Source of the DNA: Alphaproteobacteria bacterium
GTDB lineage: Bacteria > Pseudomonadota > Alphaproteobacteria > Rhodobacterales > Rhodobacteraceae
DNA length: 6,810 nucleotides
Direction: 5' to 3'
NCBI GenBank assembly: GCA_024277955.1
Contig: JAJRUE010000255.1
Span: 1 to 6,810 of the forward strand
A program made the position numbers and the translations under genes. The notes beneath the pieces were generated by a model. The model searched no databases, was not told where the DNA came from, and saw only the letters and a program-made list of their open reading frames with translations. Every line of letters begins with the position of its first letter. Within the stretch, counting starts at the first letter, position 1. This document shows positions 1-6,477 of this stretch, one piece after another.

Positions 1-1250
<1,250 letters not shown>

Positions 1251-1301
1251 TGTGCTTGCTCCTTGTCGTCTGAATTGAATTTACGGTGGAAAGTCGGCGG
1301 A

Positions 1302-1589
1302 TCAGGACAGAATGCCCATGATGTCGCTTTCCTTCATGATCAGCAGCTCTTCACCGTCCAGGGTGATTTCAGTGCCAGACCACTTGCCAAAGAGGATCTT
1401 GTCGCCCACCTTGACATCCATCGCGATGCGCTTGCCGCTTTCGTCGCGGGCGCCGTCGCCGACGGCGATTACTTCGCCTTCAGCCGGCTTTTCCTTTGCA
1501 CTGTCGGGGATGATCAGCCCGCCAGCAGTTTTCTCGTCGCTTTCCACGCGGCGAACCAACACACGATCATGCAACGGTGTGAATGCCAT
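1302..1589 (-). CDS. groES: 10 kDa co-chaperonin GroES
   Basis: GroES is the heptameric lid of the GroEL folding chamber in the cytoplasm. The 95-residue product has the normal family length and the typical opening MAFTPLHDRVLVRRVE. The mobile loop that docks on GroEL is at about residues 17-34 (DEKTAGGLIIPDSAKEKP), with the hydrophobic LII triplet that contacts the GroEL apical domain. The usual core follows: GEVIAVGDGAR, then VGDKILFGKWSGTEI, then the C-terminal EELLIMKESDIMGILS. The start is set by AAGGAG (complement of 1599-1604) 9 bases before the ATG. It is first in the operon, directly downstream of the CIRCE operator, with groEL next. Nothing is odd about it. Identity is certain from sequence. 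Confidence 0.98.
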   Translation of the reverse strand: MAFTPLHDRVLVRRVESDEKTAGGLIIPDSAKEKPAEGEVIAVGDGARDESGKRIAMDVKVGDKILFGKWSGTEITLDGEELLIMKESDIMGILS

Positions 1590-1625
1590 CTCTGAACGCT
1601 CCTTCGTTCGAGGTTTCGGTTATCG

Positions 1626-1652
1626 TTAGCACTCACCCGTTGCGAGTGCTAA
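1626..1652 (-). promoter_or_regulatory. CIRCE operator (HrcA repressor binding site) of groESL
   Basis: The site is a perfect match to the CIRCE consensus: TTAGCACTC at 1626-1634, a 9-base spacer at 1635-1643, and GAGTGCTAA at 1644-1652. CIRCE is the known target of the heat-shock repressor HrcA, whose activity depends on GroEL, giving feedback control of chaperonin level. It lies 37 bases before the groES start codon and about where transcription should begin, so bound HrcA would block initiation. As an inverted repeat it reads the same on both strands. hrcA itself is not in the window. Confidence 0.97.
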
Positions 1653-1659
1653 CGGACCG

Positions 1660-1688
1660 GATTTAGGGACAGCGCGCGGCACTGTCAA
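1660..1688 (-). promoter_or_regulatory. Predicted sigma70-type promoter of groESL
   Basis: Read on the minus strand, a perfect -35 box TTGACA (complement of 1683-1688) is followed by a 17-base spacer and a weaker -10 box TAAATC (complement of 1660-1665). The predicted start of transcription is near 1652-1653, the edge of the CIRCE repeat, which is the arrangement expected for HrcA repression. The -35 match is strong and the -10 match only moderate (3 of 6). A heat-shock sigma-32 promoter overlapping it cannot be excluded by eye. Confidence 0.75.
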
Positions 1689-1824
1689 CACGAACACCGG
1701 AAGAAACTTGCGAAACAAGGCCCGGACCAACAGGCCCCATCACCGCCATAACCGCGCCACATCCGCAGGTTAGAGGGAAATCCTTGCACGCGGCAGTCAG
1801 ACCTTGATAGGACCATACCGGATC

Positions 1825-1828
1825 GGAG
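1825..1828 (+). promoter_or_regulatory. Ribosome binding site supporting a GTG start for the acyltransferase
   Basis: GGAG at 1825-1828 is 10 bases before GTG 1839 but 19 bases before the alternative ATG 1848. The spacing favours the GTG start. Confidence 0.5.
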
Positions 1829-1838
1829 ACCCGTTGAC

Positions 1839-2909
1839 GTGAAGCCCATGACGACCTTTCAGACATTCTCCGACAGCCGGGACAACAACTTCAACCTGAT
1901 CAGGATGGTGGCTGCCAGCATGGTTCTGGTGTCGCATGCCTATCCGATCGCGCTTGGCGCCGGCACCATCGAACCGCTGACCACGCTGCTCGGGGTCAAG
2001 CTGGGCACCCTTGCGGTCTATGTGTTTTTCGCCATTTCCGGCTTTCTGATCGCACAAAGCCTTGACCGGTCAAGCTCGGTTACGCGCTTTCTGGTTGCCC
2101 GCGTCCTGCGGATCTTCCCGGCCCTGTTCGTGATGCTGATGCTGACGGCGCTGGTGCTTGGCCCGATCTTCACCAGCCTGCGCCTGGGAGAATATTTTTC
2201 CTCGGGCGACGCGCTCAACTATGTGCTGCACAACCTGTCGCTTGCCTTCCTGATGTATGACCTGCCGGGGGTGTTCAACGCCAACCCCTATGGCCCGGCG
2301 ATCAACGGATCGCTCTGGACCCTGGTCTACGAGGTGATCTGTTACCTCGGGGTTCTCGTGATCGGGCTGGCCGGCGCGTTTCGAAACCGGACGCTGATGG
2401 CGGTGGCGCTGGCGTTTTTTGCGGCCGGATATGCGATCACCGTCACCGGGCCTGGCGGAATTGCCATTCCCGAACGGCTGACGAACCTGGCTGACCTTGG
2501 TCTGCCCTTCGCTCTGGGCAGTGCGTTCTACGCCTGGCGCGACAGGCTGCCGCTGAACTGGGGCATCGGCCTGGCCCTGGCCGGCGGCGCGGCGCTGCTG
2601 GCCAAAACGGCGGTGTTTCACGAAGCCCTGATCCTGGCGGTTTCCTACTGGGTTTTCCTGCTGGGCTACCTGCCCGGCGGCGCGATCCGGGCCTATAACC
2701 GCTTGGGCGACTATTCCTACGGCGTTTATATTTTCGCCTTTCCGATGCAGCAGGTCATGGCGGCCCTGGTTTCGCCGATGACCCCGGCGCTGAACATGGC
2801 CCTGGCCGCGCCGGCGACCCTGTTTCTTGCAATCCTGTCCTGGCATCTGGTGGAAAAACCGGCCCTTTCGGCCAAGCAGCATCTTGCCCGGCAGCTGTCG
2901 CCCGACTGA
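1839..2909 (+). CDS. Membrane acyltransferase, acyltransferase-3 (OafA/YrhL-like) family
   Basis: Members of this family are inner-membrane proteins that transfer acetyl or other acyl groups to sugars of surface polysaccharides, O-antigen, Nod factors or antibiotics. The substrate here cannot be told. The 356-residue product has the usual length without an SGNH domain. Family motifs appear in order: R22-x10-H33 in the first membrane segment (IRMVAASMVLVSHAY), FFAISGFL at 63-70, RFLVARVLRIFPALF at 83-97, NGSLWTLVYEVICYL at 156-170, GDYSYGVYIFAFPMQQ at 290-305, and the terminal SWHLVEKPAL at 334-343. Hydrophobic stretches alternate throughout, consistent with about ten membrane helices. I chose GTG 1839 from the ribosome site; ATG 1848 would remove only three residues. 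The gene stands alone, divergent from groES and separated from ppaC by 130 bases, with no glycosyltransferase nearby. Family assignment is firm and function is unknown. Confidence 0.9.
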   Translation: MKPMTTFQTFSDSRDNNFNLIRMVAASMVLVSHAYPIALGAGTIEPLTTLLGVKLGTLAVYVFFAISGFLIAQSLDRSSSVTRFLVARVLRIFPALFVMLMLTALVLGPIFTSLRLGEYFSSGDALNYVLHNLSLAFLMYDLPGVFNANPYGPAINGSLWTLVYEVICYLGVLVIGLAGAFRNRTLMAVALAFFAAGYAITVTGPGGIAIPERLTNLADLGLPFALGSAFYAWRDRLPLNWGIGLALAGGAALLAKTAVFHEALILAVSYWVFLLGYLPGGAIRAYNRLGDYSYGVYIFAFPMQQVMAALVSPMTPALNMALAAPATLFLAILSWHLVEKPALSAKQHLARQLSPD

Positions 2910-2924
2910 ACCGCCGCCTGCGAT

Positions 2925-2943
2925 CCCGGCCCGCGCGGCCGGG
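2925..2943 (+). terminator. GC-rich hairpin after the acyltransferase gene, possible weak terminator
   Basis: A perfect 7-base stem, CCCGGCC at 2925-2931 and GGCCGGG at 2937-2943, encloses the loop CGCGC, 15 bases after the acyltransferase stop. No T-run follows, so it is not a classic intrinsic terminator. It may pause polymerase or protect the mRNA end, or be a chance product of high GC content. Confidence 0.3.
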
Positions 2944-2966
2944 TCGCGCAACACGCCCTGCCCCCC

Positions 2967-2995
2967 TTAACATCCCGCGCTGCGCCCCCTATAAG
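2967..2995 (+). promoter_or_regulatory. Predicted sigma70 promoter of ppaC
   Basis: TTAACA at 2967-2972 (5 of 6 consensus) and TATAAG at 2990-2995 (5 of 6) are separated by exactly 17 bases. The predicted transcription start is near 3002, leaving a leader of about 38 bases before the ppaC ATG. This is the best-matching promoter in the window and would drive ppaC and the HAD gene. Confidence 0.7.
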
Positions 2996-3039
2996 GCCGC
3001 GACTGCAACCGACCCATTTCACCGGATGACGAACGCCCC

Positions 3040-3960
3040 ATGACCATCAAGATATTCGGCCACAAGGCCCCCGATACCGACGCCACCTGCTCTGCCCTGA
3101 TCTGGGAATGGTATCTGCGCGACGTGCAGGGCAAACCCGCGCGCGCCCATGTGCTCGAAACCCCGAATACCGAGGCGCGGTTCGTGCTCGAACGCTGGGG
3201 CGTGGACATGCCCGAAACGCTCGGCCCGCTGGCGGAGGGCGACGAGGTGGTGATCGTCGACACCAACAACCCCGCCGAACTGCCCGAGAACGTCAACGAC
3301 GCCAGTATCGCCGAGGTGATCGACCACCACCTGCTGGCCGGGGGGCTGAAGACCCGCGGGCCGATCAAGATCACCATCCGCCCGGTGGCCGCCACCGCCA
3401 CGGTGATGCACTGGCTGATCGGGCGCGACATGGACAAGGCGCCCGATGCGATCAAGGGGCTGATGCTGTCGTGCATCCTGTCGGACACGCTCGAATTCCG
3501 CTCGCCCACGACGACCCCCACCGACCGGGCGGTGGCGCAAAAGCTGGCAGAGGATCTGGGTGTCGATATCCCGGCCTATGCCGCCGAGATGTTCGCCGCA
3601 AAATCCGACGTTTCGGCCTTTTCGGACGCGGAACTGCTGACCATGGACAGCAAGCTGTTCGATGTCGGCGGCCGGAAGCTGCGGGTTTCGGTGCTGGAAA
3701 CGACGGCCCCCGGGGTCATCCTGGATCGCAAGGCCGGGCTGATGTCGGCAATGGACGACGTGGCCGCCGCCGACGGCATCGACCAGGTGCTGCTGTTCGT
3801 GGTCGACATCCTGAACCAGGAAGCGACGCTGCTGGTGCCAAACGATTTCGTCAGGACCCTCGCCGAGAAATCCTTTGGCGCCTCGGTCGACGGCGACAGC
3901 GTGGTGCTGCCCGGCGTGATGAGCCGCAAGAAGCAGATCATCCCCAGCCTCAAGACCTGA
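3040..3960 (+). CDS. ppaC: Manganese-dependent inorganic pyrophosphatase (family II, DHH/DHHA2)
   Basis: The enzyme hydrolyses pyrophosphate to two phosphates in the cytoplasm and so pulls biosynthetic reactions forward. The 306-residue product matches the compact family II form without CBS or DRTGG regulatory insertions. The N-terminal DHH domain carries the metal ligands: H8, D12 and D14 in GHKAPDTDA, D74 in VIVDTNN, D95-H96-H97 in VIDHHLLAG, and D149 in ILSDTLEFRSPT. The C-terminal DHHA2 domain has the substrate-binding K205 and the SRKKQ motif at 295-299. These positions agree almost residue for residue with the Bacillus subtilis enzyme, as I recall its numbering. The ATG at 3040 gives the motif at the proper distance from the N-terminus; the ribosome site is weak (GGA at 3024-3026). 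It is first in a two-gene unit with the HAD gene. Many proteobacteria use the unrelated family I enzyme (Ppa) instead. Whether this genome has both cannot be seen. Confidence 0.97.
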   Translation: MTIKIFGHKAPDTDATCSALIWEWYLRDVQGKPARAHVLETPNTEARFVLERWGVDMPETLGPLAEGDEVVIVDTNNPAELPENVNDASIAEVIDHHLLAGGLKTRGPIKITIRPVAATATVMHWLIGRDMDKAPDAIKGLMLSCILSDTLEFRSPTTTPTDRAVAQKLAEDLGVDIPAYAAEMFAAKSDVSAFSDAELLTMDSKLFDVGGRKLRVSVLETTAPGVILDRKAGLMSAMDDVAAADGIDQVLLFVVDILNQEATLLVPNDFVRTLAEKSFGASVDGDSVVLPGVMSRKKQIIPSLKT

Positions 3961-3972
3961 TCGGACCCCGCG

Positions 3973-4848
3973 ATGCCCCGGATGATCAAGACCCTGTCAG
4001 AGATATCTTCGCGATACGACGCGCTGCTGGTCGATCTCTGGGGCTGCCTGCACAACGGCTTCGAGCCCTTTGCGGGCGCGGTCGCCGCCTTGCAGGGCTA
4101 CCGGGCGCAGGGGGGCTTTGTGATGCTGCTGACGAACTCTCCACGCCCGCGCCCGGCGGTCATGGTCCAGCTTGACCAGATCGGCGTGCCGCGGGATTGC
4201 TACGACGACATCACCGCATCCGGAGACGCGTCTCGCGCCGCGATGGCGGCGGGGCTGGCGGGCACGAAAATCTACCACCTGGGCCCGAAAAAGGACGAAA
4301 GCTTTTTCGACGATCTGGGCGATGGCATCGACGTTTCGCACATCCGGCGGGTGCCGCTGGAACAGGCCGAGGGGATCATCTGCACCGGGCTTTCCGACGA
4401 CCAGACCGAAACCCCGGACGACTACCGGGCGACGCTGCTTTACGCCAAGACCCGGGGCCTGAAGCTGATCTGCACCAACCCCGATATCCAGGTGGATTAC
4501 GGCGACAAGCGCATCTATTGCGCCGGCGCCATCGCGGCGCTTTATACGGAAATGGGCGGCGAAAGCCTGTATTTCGGCAAGCCCTGGCCGCCGATCTACG
4601 ATCTGGCGCGCAACCGGATCGCACAAAGCCGCGCCGTTGCGGACAGCGCCATGCTGGCGATCGGCGACGGGATTCGCACCGACATTCTGGGGGGGCTGAA
4701 CGAAGGGCTCGATACGCTGTTCGTCACCGGCGGGCTGGCCGCCGACCGCTTTGGCCTCGATCCCGACCGGCCCGACCCACAGGCGCTGGACGATTTCTTT
4801 GCCGCCGAGAAGATCACGCCGACCTATGTGACCCCGGCCCTGCGCTAG
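3973..4848 (+). CDS. HAD superfamily class IIA protein (TIGR01459-like), function unknown
   Basis: The 291-residue protein has the order of motifs of NagD-like HAD class IIA phosphatases: motif I DLWGCLHNG at 21-29 with presumed nucleophile D21, motif II LLTNS at 52-56, motif III with K203 in YFGKPWPPIYD, and motif IV AIGDGIRTDILGG at 229-241 with D232 and D237. The cap domain lies between motifs II and III. In motif I the residue two after the nucleophile is Trp, where most HAD phosphatases have the acid/base Asp. I recall DxWGxLHDG as characteristic of the TIGR01459 family, so this is probably not a local mutation, but it makes the chemistry uncertain. The start ATG at 3973 is 12 bases after the ppaC stop, so the two are probably co-transcribed. 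ATG 3982 is a possible alternative start. A small-molecule phosphatase role is inference; the substrate is unknown. Confidence 0.9.
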   Translation: MPRMIKTLSEISSRYDALLVDLWGCLHNGFEPFAGAVAALQGYRAQGGFVMLLTNSPRPRPAVMVQLDQIGVPRDCYDDITASGDASRAAMAAGLAGTKIYHLGPKKDESFFDDLGDGIDVSHIRRVPLEQAEGIICTGLSDDQTETPDDYRATLLYAKTRGLKLICTNPDIQVDYGDKRIYCAGAIAALYTEMGGESLYFGKPWPPIYDLARNRIAQSRAVADSAMLAIGDGIRTDILGGLNEGLDTLFVTGGLAADRFGLDPDRPDPQALDDFFAAEKITPTYVTPALR

Positions 4849-4876
4849 GGCCAAACCCCGATCAACCTACCGGCAG

Positions 4877-4899
4877 CCGATTTCCTTCAAGGAAATCGG
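4877..4899. repeat. Palindromic hairpin element, copy 1 of a tandem pair
   Basis: Arms CCGATTTCC (4877-4885) and GGAAATCGG (4891-4899) pair perfectly over 9 bases around the loop TTCAA. It starts 28 bases after the HAD stop. No T-run follows on either strand, so it is not a standard terminator. It is one base away from a second palindrome of the same length, loop and ends, with paired base changes in the stem. It may stabilise the upstream mRNA 3' end or belong to a dispersed palindromic repeat family. Confidence 0.85.
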
Positions 4900-4900
4900 T

Positions 4901-4923
4901 CCGAAATCTTTCAAAGATTTCGG
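4901..4923. repeat. Palindromic hairpin element, copy 2 of a tandem pair
   Basis: Arms CCGAAATCT (4901-4909) and AGATTTCGG (4915-4923) pair perfectly around the loop TTCAA, whose outer T and A can extend the stem to 10 pairs. Compared with copy 1, stem positions 5, 6 and 9 differ, and each change is matched on the opposite arm at 19, 18 and 15. The sequence has diverged while pairing is kept. Downstream bases are GC-rich and then an A-run (4932-4938), so this is not an intrinsic terminator for the plus strand. Confidence 0.85.
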
Positions 4924-4984
4924 CGCCCCGCAAAAAAAGCAGTGGCAACAAAGTTTCAATTCCGTAACGCACCGGGACTTTTTA

Positions 4985-5013
4985 TTGCGCTGCAGCCGCG
5001 GGCGCTCTATGCT
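4985..5013 (+). promoter_or_regulatory. Predicted promoter of the maoC-ribF-ycgN unit
   Basis: TTGCGC at 4985-4990 and TATGCT at 5008-5013 are 17 bases apart, with 3 and 4 of 6 matches. An AT-rich tract in an otherwise GC-rich region (the A-run at 4932-4938 and TTTTTATT at 4979-4986) lies just upstream and overlaps the -35 box; it could help open or bind polymerase. Transcription would start near 5020. That excludes the in-frame TTG 4985 and ATG 5009 as translation starts, because they lie inside the promoter. Confidence 0.55.
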
Positions 5014-5047
5014 GCACCGCAACATGACCCAACCGGATTCGCCACCC

Positions 5048-5491
5048 ATGCTCGACAACATGCCCCGCGGAACGATCTGCATCGAAGATCTGGAAATCGG
5101 TATGACCCGGCACCTGCGCAAAGAGGTAACCGACCGGGATATAGAACTTTTCGCCGAAGTCTCGACCGACCACAACCCGGTCCACCTGGACGACGACTAT
5201 GCCCGCGACACGATTTTCCAGGGCCGGATCGCGCATGGGATGCTGACCGCCGGGCTGATCTCGGCGGTGATTGGCGAACAGCTCCCCGGTCACGGCACGG
5301 TCTACATGGGGCAAACGCTGAAATTCCTGGCCCCCGTGCGCCCCGGCGACGTGGTTCTGGCCGAGGTCACGGTGCTGGACATCGACCATTCCCGCCGGCG
5401 GGTGAGGCTTGATTGTCGCTGCTCGGTGGGGGATACCATCGTCTTGAAGGGTGAAGCGCTGGTTCTGGCGCCAAGCCGCAAGTTCGACTGA
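5048..5491 (+). CDS. MaoC-family (R)-specific enoyl-CoA hydratase, PhaJ-like
   Basis: Proteins of this hot-dog-fold family add water to trans-2-enoyl-CoA to give (R)-3-hydroxyacyl-CoA, as PhaJ does when feeding polyhydroxyalkanoate synthesis; others act on different acyl-CoAs. From ATG 5048 the product has 147 residues. The hydratase-2 motif is intact: STDHNPVHLDDDYA contains D41 and H46 in the D-x4-H spacing of the PhaJ catalytic pair, followed by GRIAHGMLTAGL. The segments GEQLPGHGTVYMGQTLKF and PVRPGDVVLAEVTVL closely resemble Aeromonas PhaJ as I remember it. ATG 5024 would add eight residues but would sit only about 4 bases after the predicted transcription start. ATG 5048 leaves a leader of about 28 bases and gives MLDNMPRGTICIEDLEIGM, so I prefer it. 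It probably shares a transcript with ribF, 38 bases downstream. The exact acyl-CoA substrate is unknown. Confidence 0.9.
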   Translation: MLDNMPRGTICIEDLEIGMTRHLRKEVTDRDIELFAEVSTDHNPVHLDDDYARDTIFQGRIAHGMLTAGLISAVIGEQLPGHGTVYMGQTLKFLAPVRPGDVVLAEVTVLDIDHSRRRVRLDCRCSVGDTIVLKGEALVLAPSRKFD

Positions 5492-5493
5492 CC

Positions 5494-5508
5494 GCGGGCC
5501 GCGCCCGC
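5494..5508 (+). other. Short GC hairpin between maoC and ribF
   Basis: GCGGGC (5494-5499) and GCCCGC (5503-5508) can form a perfect 6-base stem with a 3-base loop directly after the maoC stop. There is no T-run. It may tune read-through or mRNA decay between the two genes, or be a chance GC palindrome. Confidence 0.25.
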
Positions 5509-5529
5509 ACCGACCACACGCAGGCGCCG

Positions 5530-6477
5530 ATGCAAACGATCAGGTTCTGGACCGGGCTGAAAAGGGACGACCGCGGCGCCAGCGTCGCGATCGGCAATTT
5601 CGACGGCGTGCACCTGGGCCACCAGCACGTCATCGACATTGCCCGCAGGAAGGGCGCGGAACTGCCCGCCCCGCTTGGCATCGTCACCTTCGAGCCGCAT
5701 CCGCGCGAGTTTTTCGCCCCCACCGCCCCGCCCTTCCGGCTGATGAACGCCGAAACCCGCGCCCACAGGTTCGCCAAGCTCGGGGTCAAGCGGCTTTATG
5801 GACTGCCCTTCGACGCCATCCTGTCTTCGCTCAGCGCCGAACGCTTTGCACGCGAAGTGCTGGCCGACGGCCTGGGGGTGCGCCACGTGGTCGTGGGGGC
5901 CGATTTCCAGTTCGGAAAAGGCCGCGACGGCGATGTGGACAGCCTGAAGGCCTTCGGAGAATCAATGGGCTTTGGCGTGACCGTCGCCGATCTGCTGCAT
6001 ATCGAAGGGCTTGAAATCTCGTCCACCGCCATCCGCAAGGCGCTGGCCGAAGGGCGCCCGCGCGACGCCGCCGCGATGCTTGGCCACTGGCACCGCATCG
6101 ATGGCGAAGTGTTCGGCGGCGACCAGCGCGGGCGCGAGTTGGGCTACCCCACCACCAACATGTCGGTCAACCGCCTGCACCCGCCGCGCTTTGGCATCTA
6201 CGCGGTCAAGGTCGAGGTGCTTACCGGCCCCTACAAGGGCCATTACGACGGCGCCGCCTCGGTCGGGGTGCGCCCGACCTTTGGCGACAACCAGCCCAAC
6301 CTTGAAACCTTCATCTTCGATTTTTCCGGCGACCTTTACGGCGAACACCTGTCGGTGGCCTTCATCGAATACCTGCGCCCGGAGGAAAAATTCGACAGTC
6401 TCGACGATCTCGTGGCCCAGATGGACAAGGACTGCGCCCGGGCGCGCGAAATCCTGGCCGGTGTCGAAATCACATGA
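5530..6477 (+). CDS. ribF: Bifunctional riboflavin kinase / FAD synthetase
   Basis: RibF phosphorylates riboflavin to FMN and then adenylylates FMN to FAD with release of pyrophosphate, in the cytoplasm. The 315-residue product has the full family length and both domains. The N-terminal nucleotidyltransferase domain (about 1-185) shows GNFDGVHLGHQ at 22-32, TFEPHPREFF at 53-62, VVGADFQFGKGRDGD at 121-135 and ISSTAIRKALAEG at 163-175. The C-terminal kinase domain (about 186-310) shows GRELGYPTTNM at 201-211, the conserved PTTN of riboflavin kinases, then FGIYAVKV, GVRPTFGDNQPNLETFIFDF with presumed catalytic E259, and LRPEEKFDSLDDLVAQM. The ATG at 5530 has only a short AGG at 5522-5524 as ribosome site, but there is little room for extension and the N-terminus is normal. 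Its stop overlaps the next start as ATGA. No FMN riboswitch is seen upstream. Confidence 0.98.
   Translation: MQTIRFWTGLKRDDRGASVAIGNFDGVHLGHQHVIDIARRKGAELPAPLGIVTFEPHPREFFAPTAPPFRLMNAETRAHRFAKLGVKRLYGLPFDAILSSLSAERFAREVLADGLGVRHVVVGADFQFGKGRDGDVDSLKAFGESMGFGVTVADLLHIEGLEISSTAIRKALAEGRPRDAAAMLGHWHRIDGEVFGGDQRGRELGYPTTNMSVNRLHPPRFGIYAVKVEVLTGPYKGHYDGAASVGVRPTFGDNQPNLETFIFDFSGDLYGEHLSVAFIEYLRPEEKFDSLDDLVAQMDKDCARAREILAGVEIT

Larger units (their letters stand above)
1653..1838. other. Divergent intergenic region between groES and the acyltransferase gene
   Basis: This spacer holds the groESL promoter on its left side. For the rightward acyltransferase gene only a poor promoter candidate is visible: TTGCAC at 1784-1789 and GATAGG at 1806-1811, 16 bases apart, each matching 3 of 6 consensus bases. 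It could be chance. No small gene, RNA gene or repeat was recognised here. Confidence 0.4.

Noticed and set aside
1653..1838. A possible small gene or RNA in the groES-acyltransferase gap
   Set aside because: The only minus-strand frames here run into the acyltransferase gene and show no domain. No RNA fold or repeat was recognised.
2070..2954. A 294-codon minus-strand frame opposite the acyltransferase
   Set aside because: The product is dominated by Gln, Arg and Gly with no motif, while the plus-strand protein shows all family motifs.
3108..4175. A 355-codon plus-strand frame overlapping ppaC and the HAD gene
   Set aside because: It is an Arg/Gly/Ala-rich out-of-frame reading of ppaC and the HAD gene.
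3997..4854. A 285-codon minus-strand frame opposite the HAD gene
   Set aside because: It has no recognisable domain and lies antisense to a gene with all HAD motifs in order.
4877..4938. The hairpins plus the A-run read as an intrinsic terminator
   Set aside because: On the plus strand the hairpins are followed by CGCCCCGC and then A residues. On the minus strand the T-run comes before the stems, not after them. Neither strand gives hairpin then T-run.
5492..5529. A possible FMN riboswitch upstream of ribF
   Set aside because: The gap is only 38 bases and contains none of the conserved helices of the RFN element. The 4849-5047 gap also lacks them.
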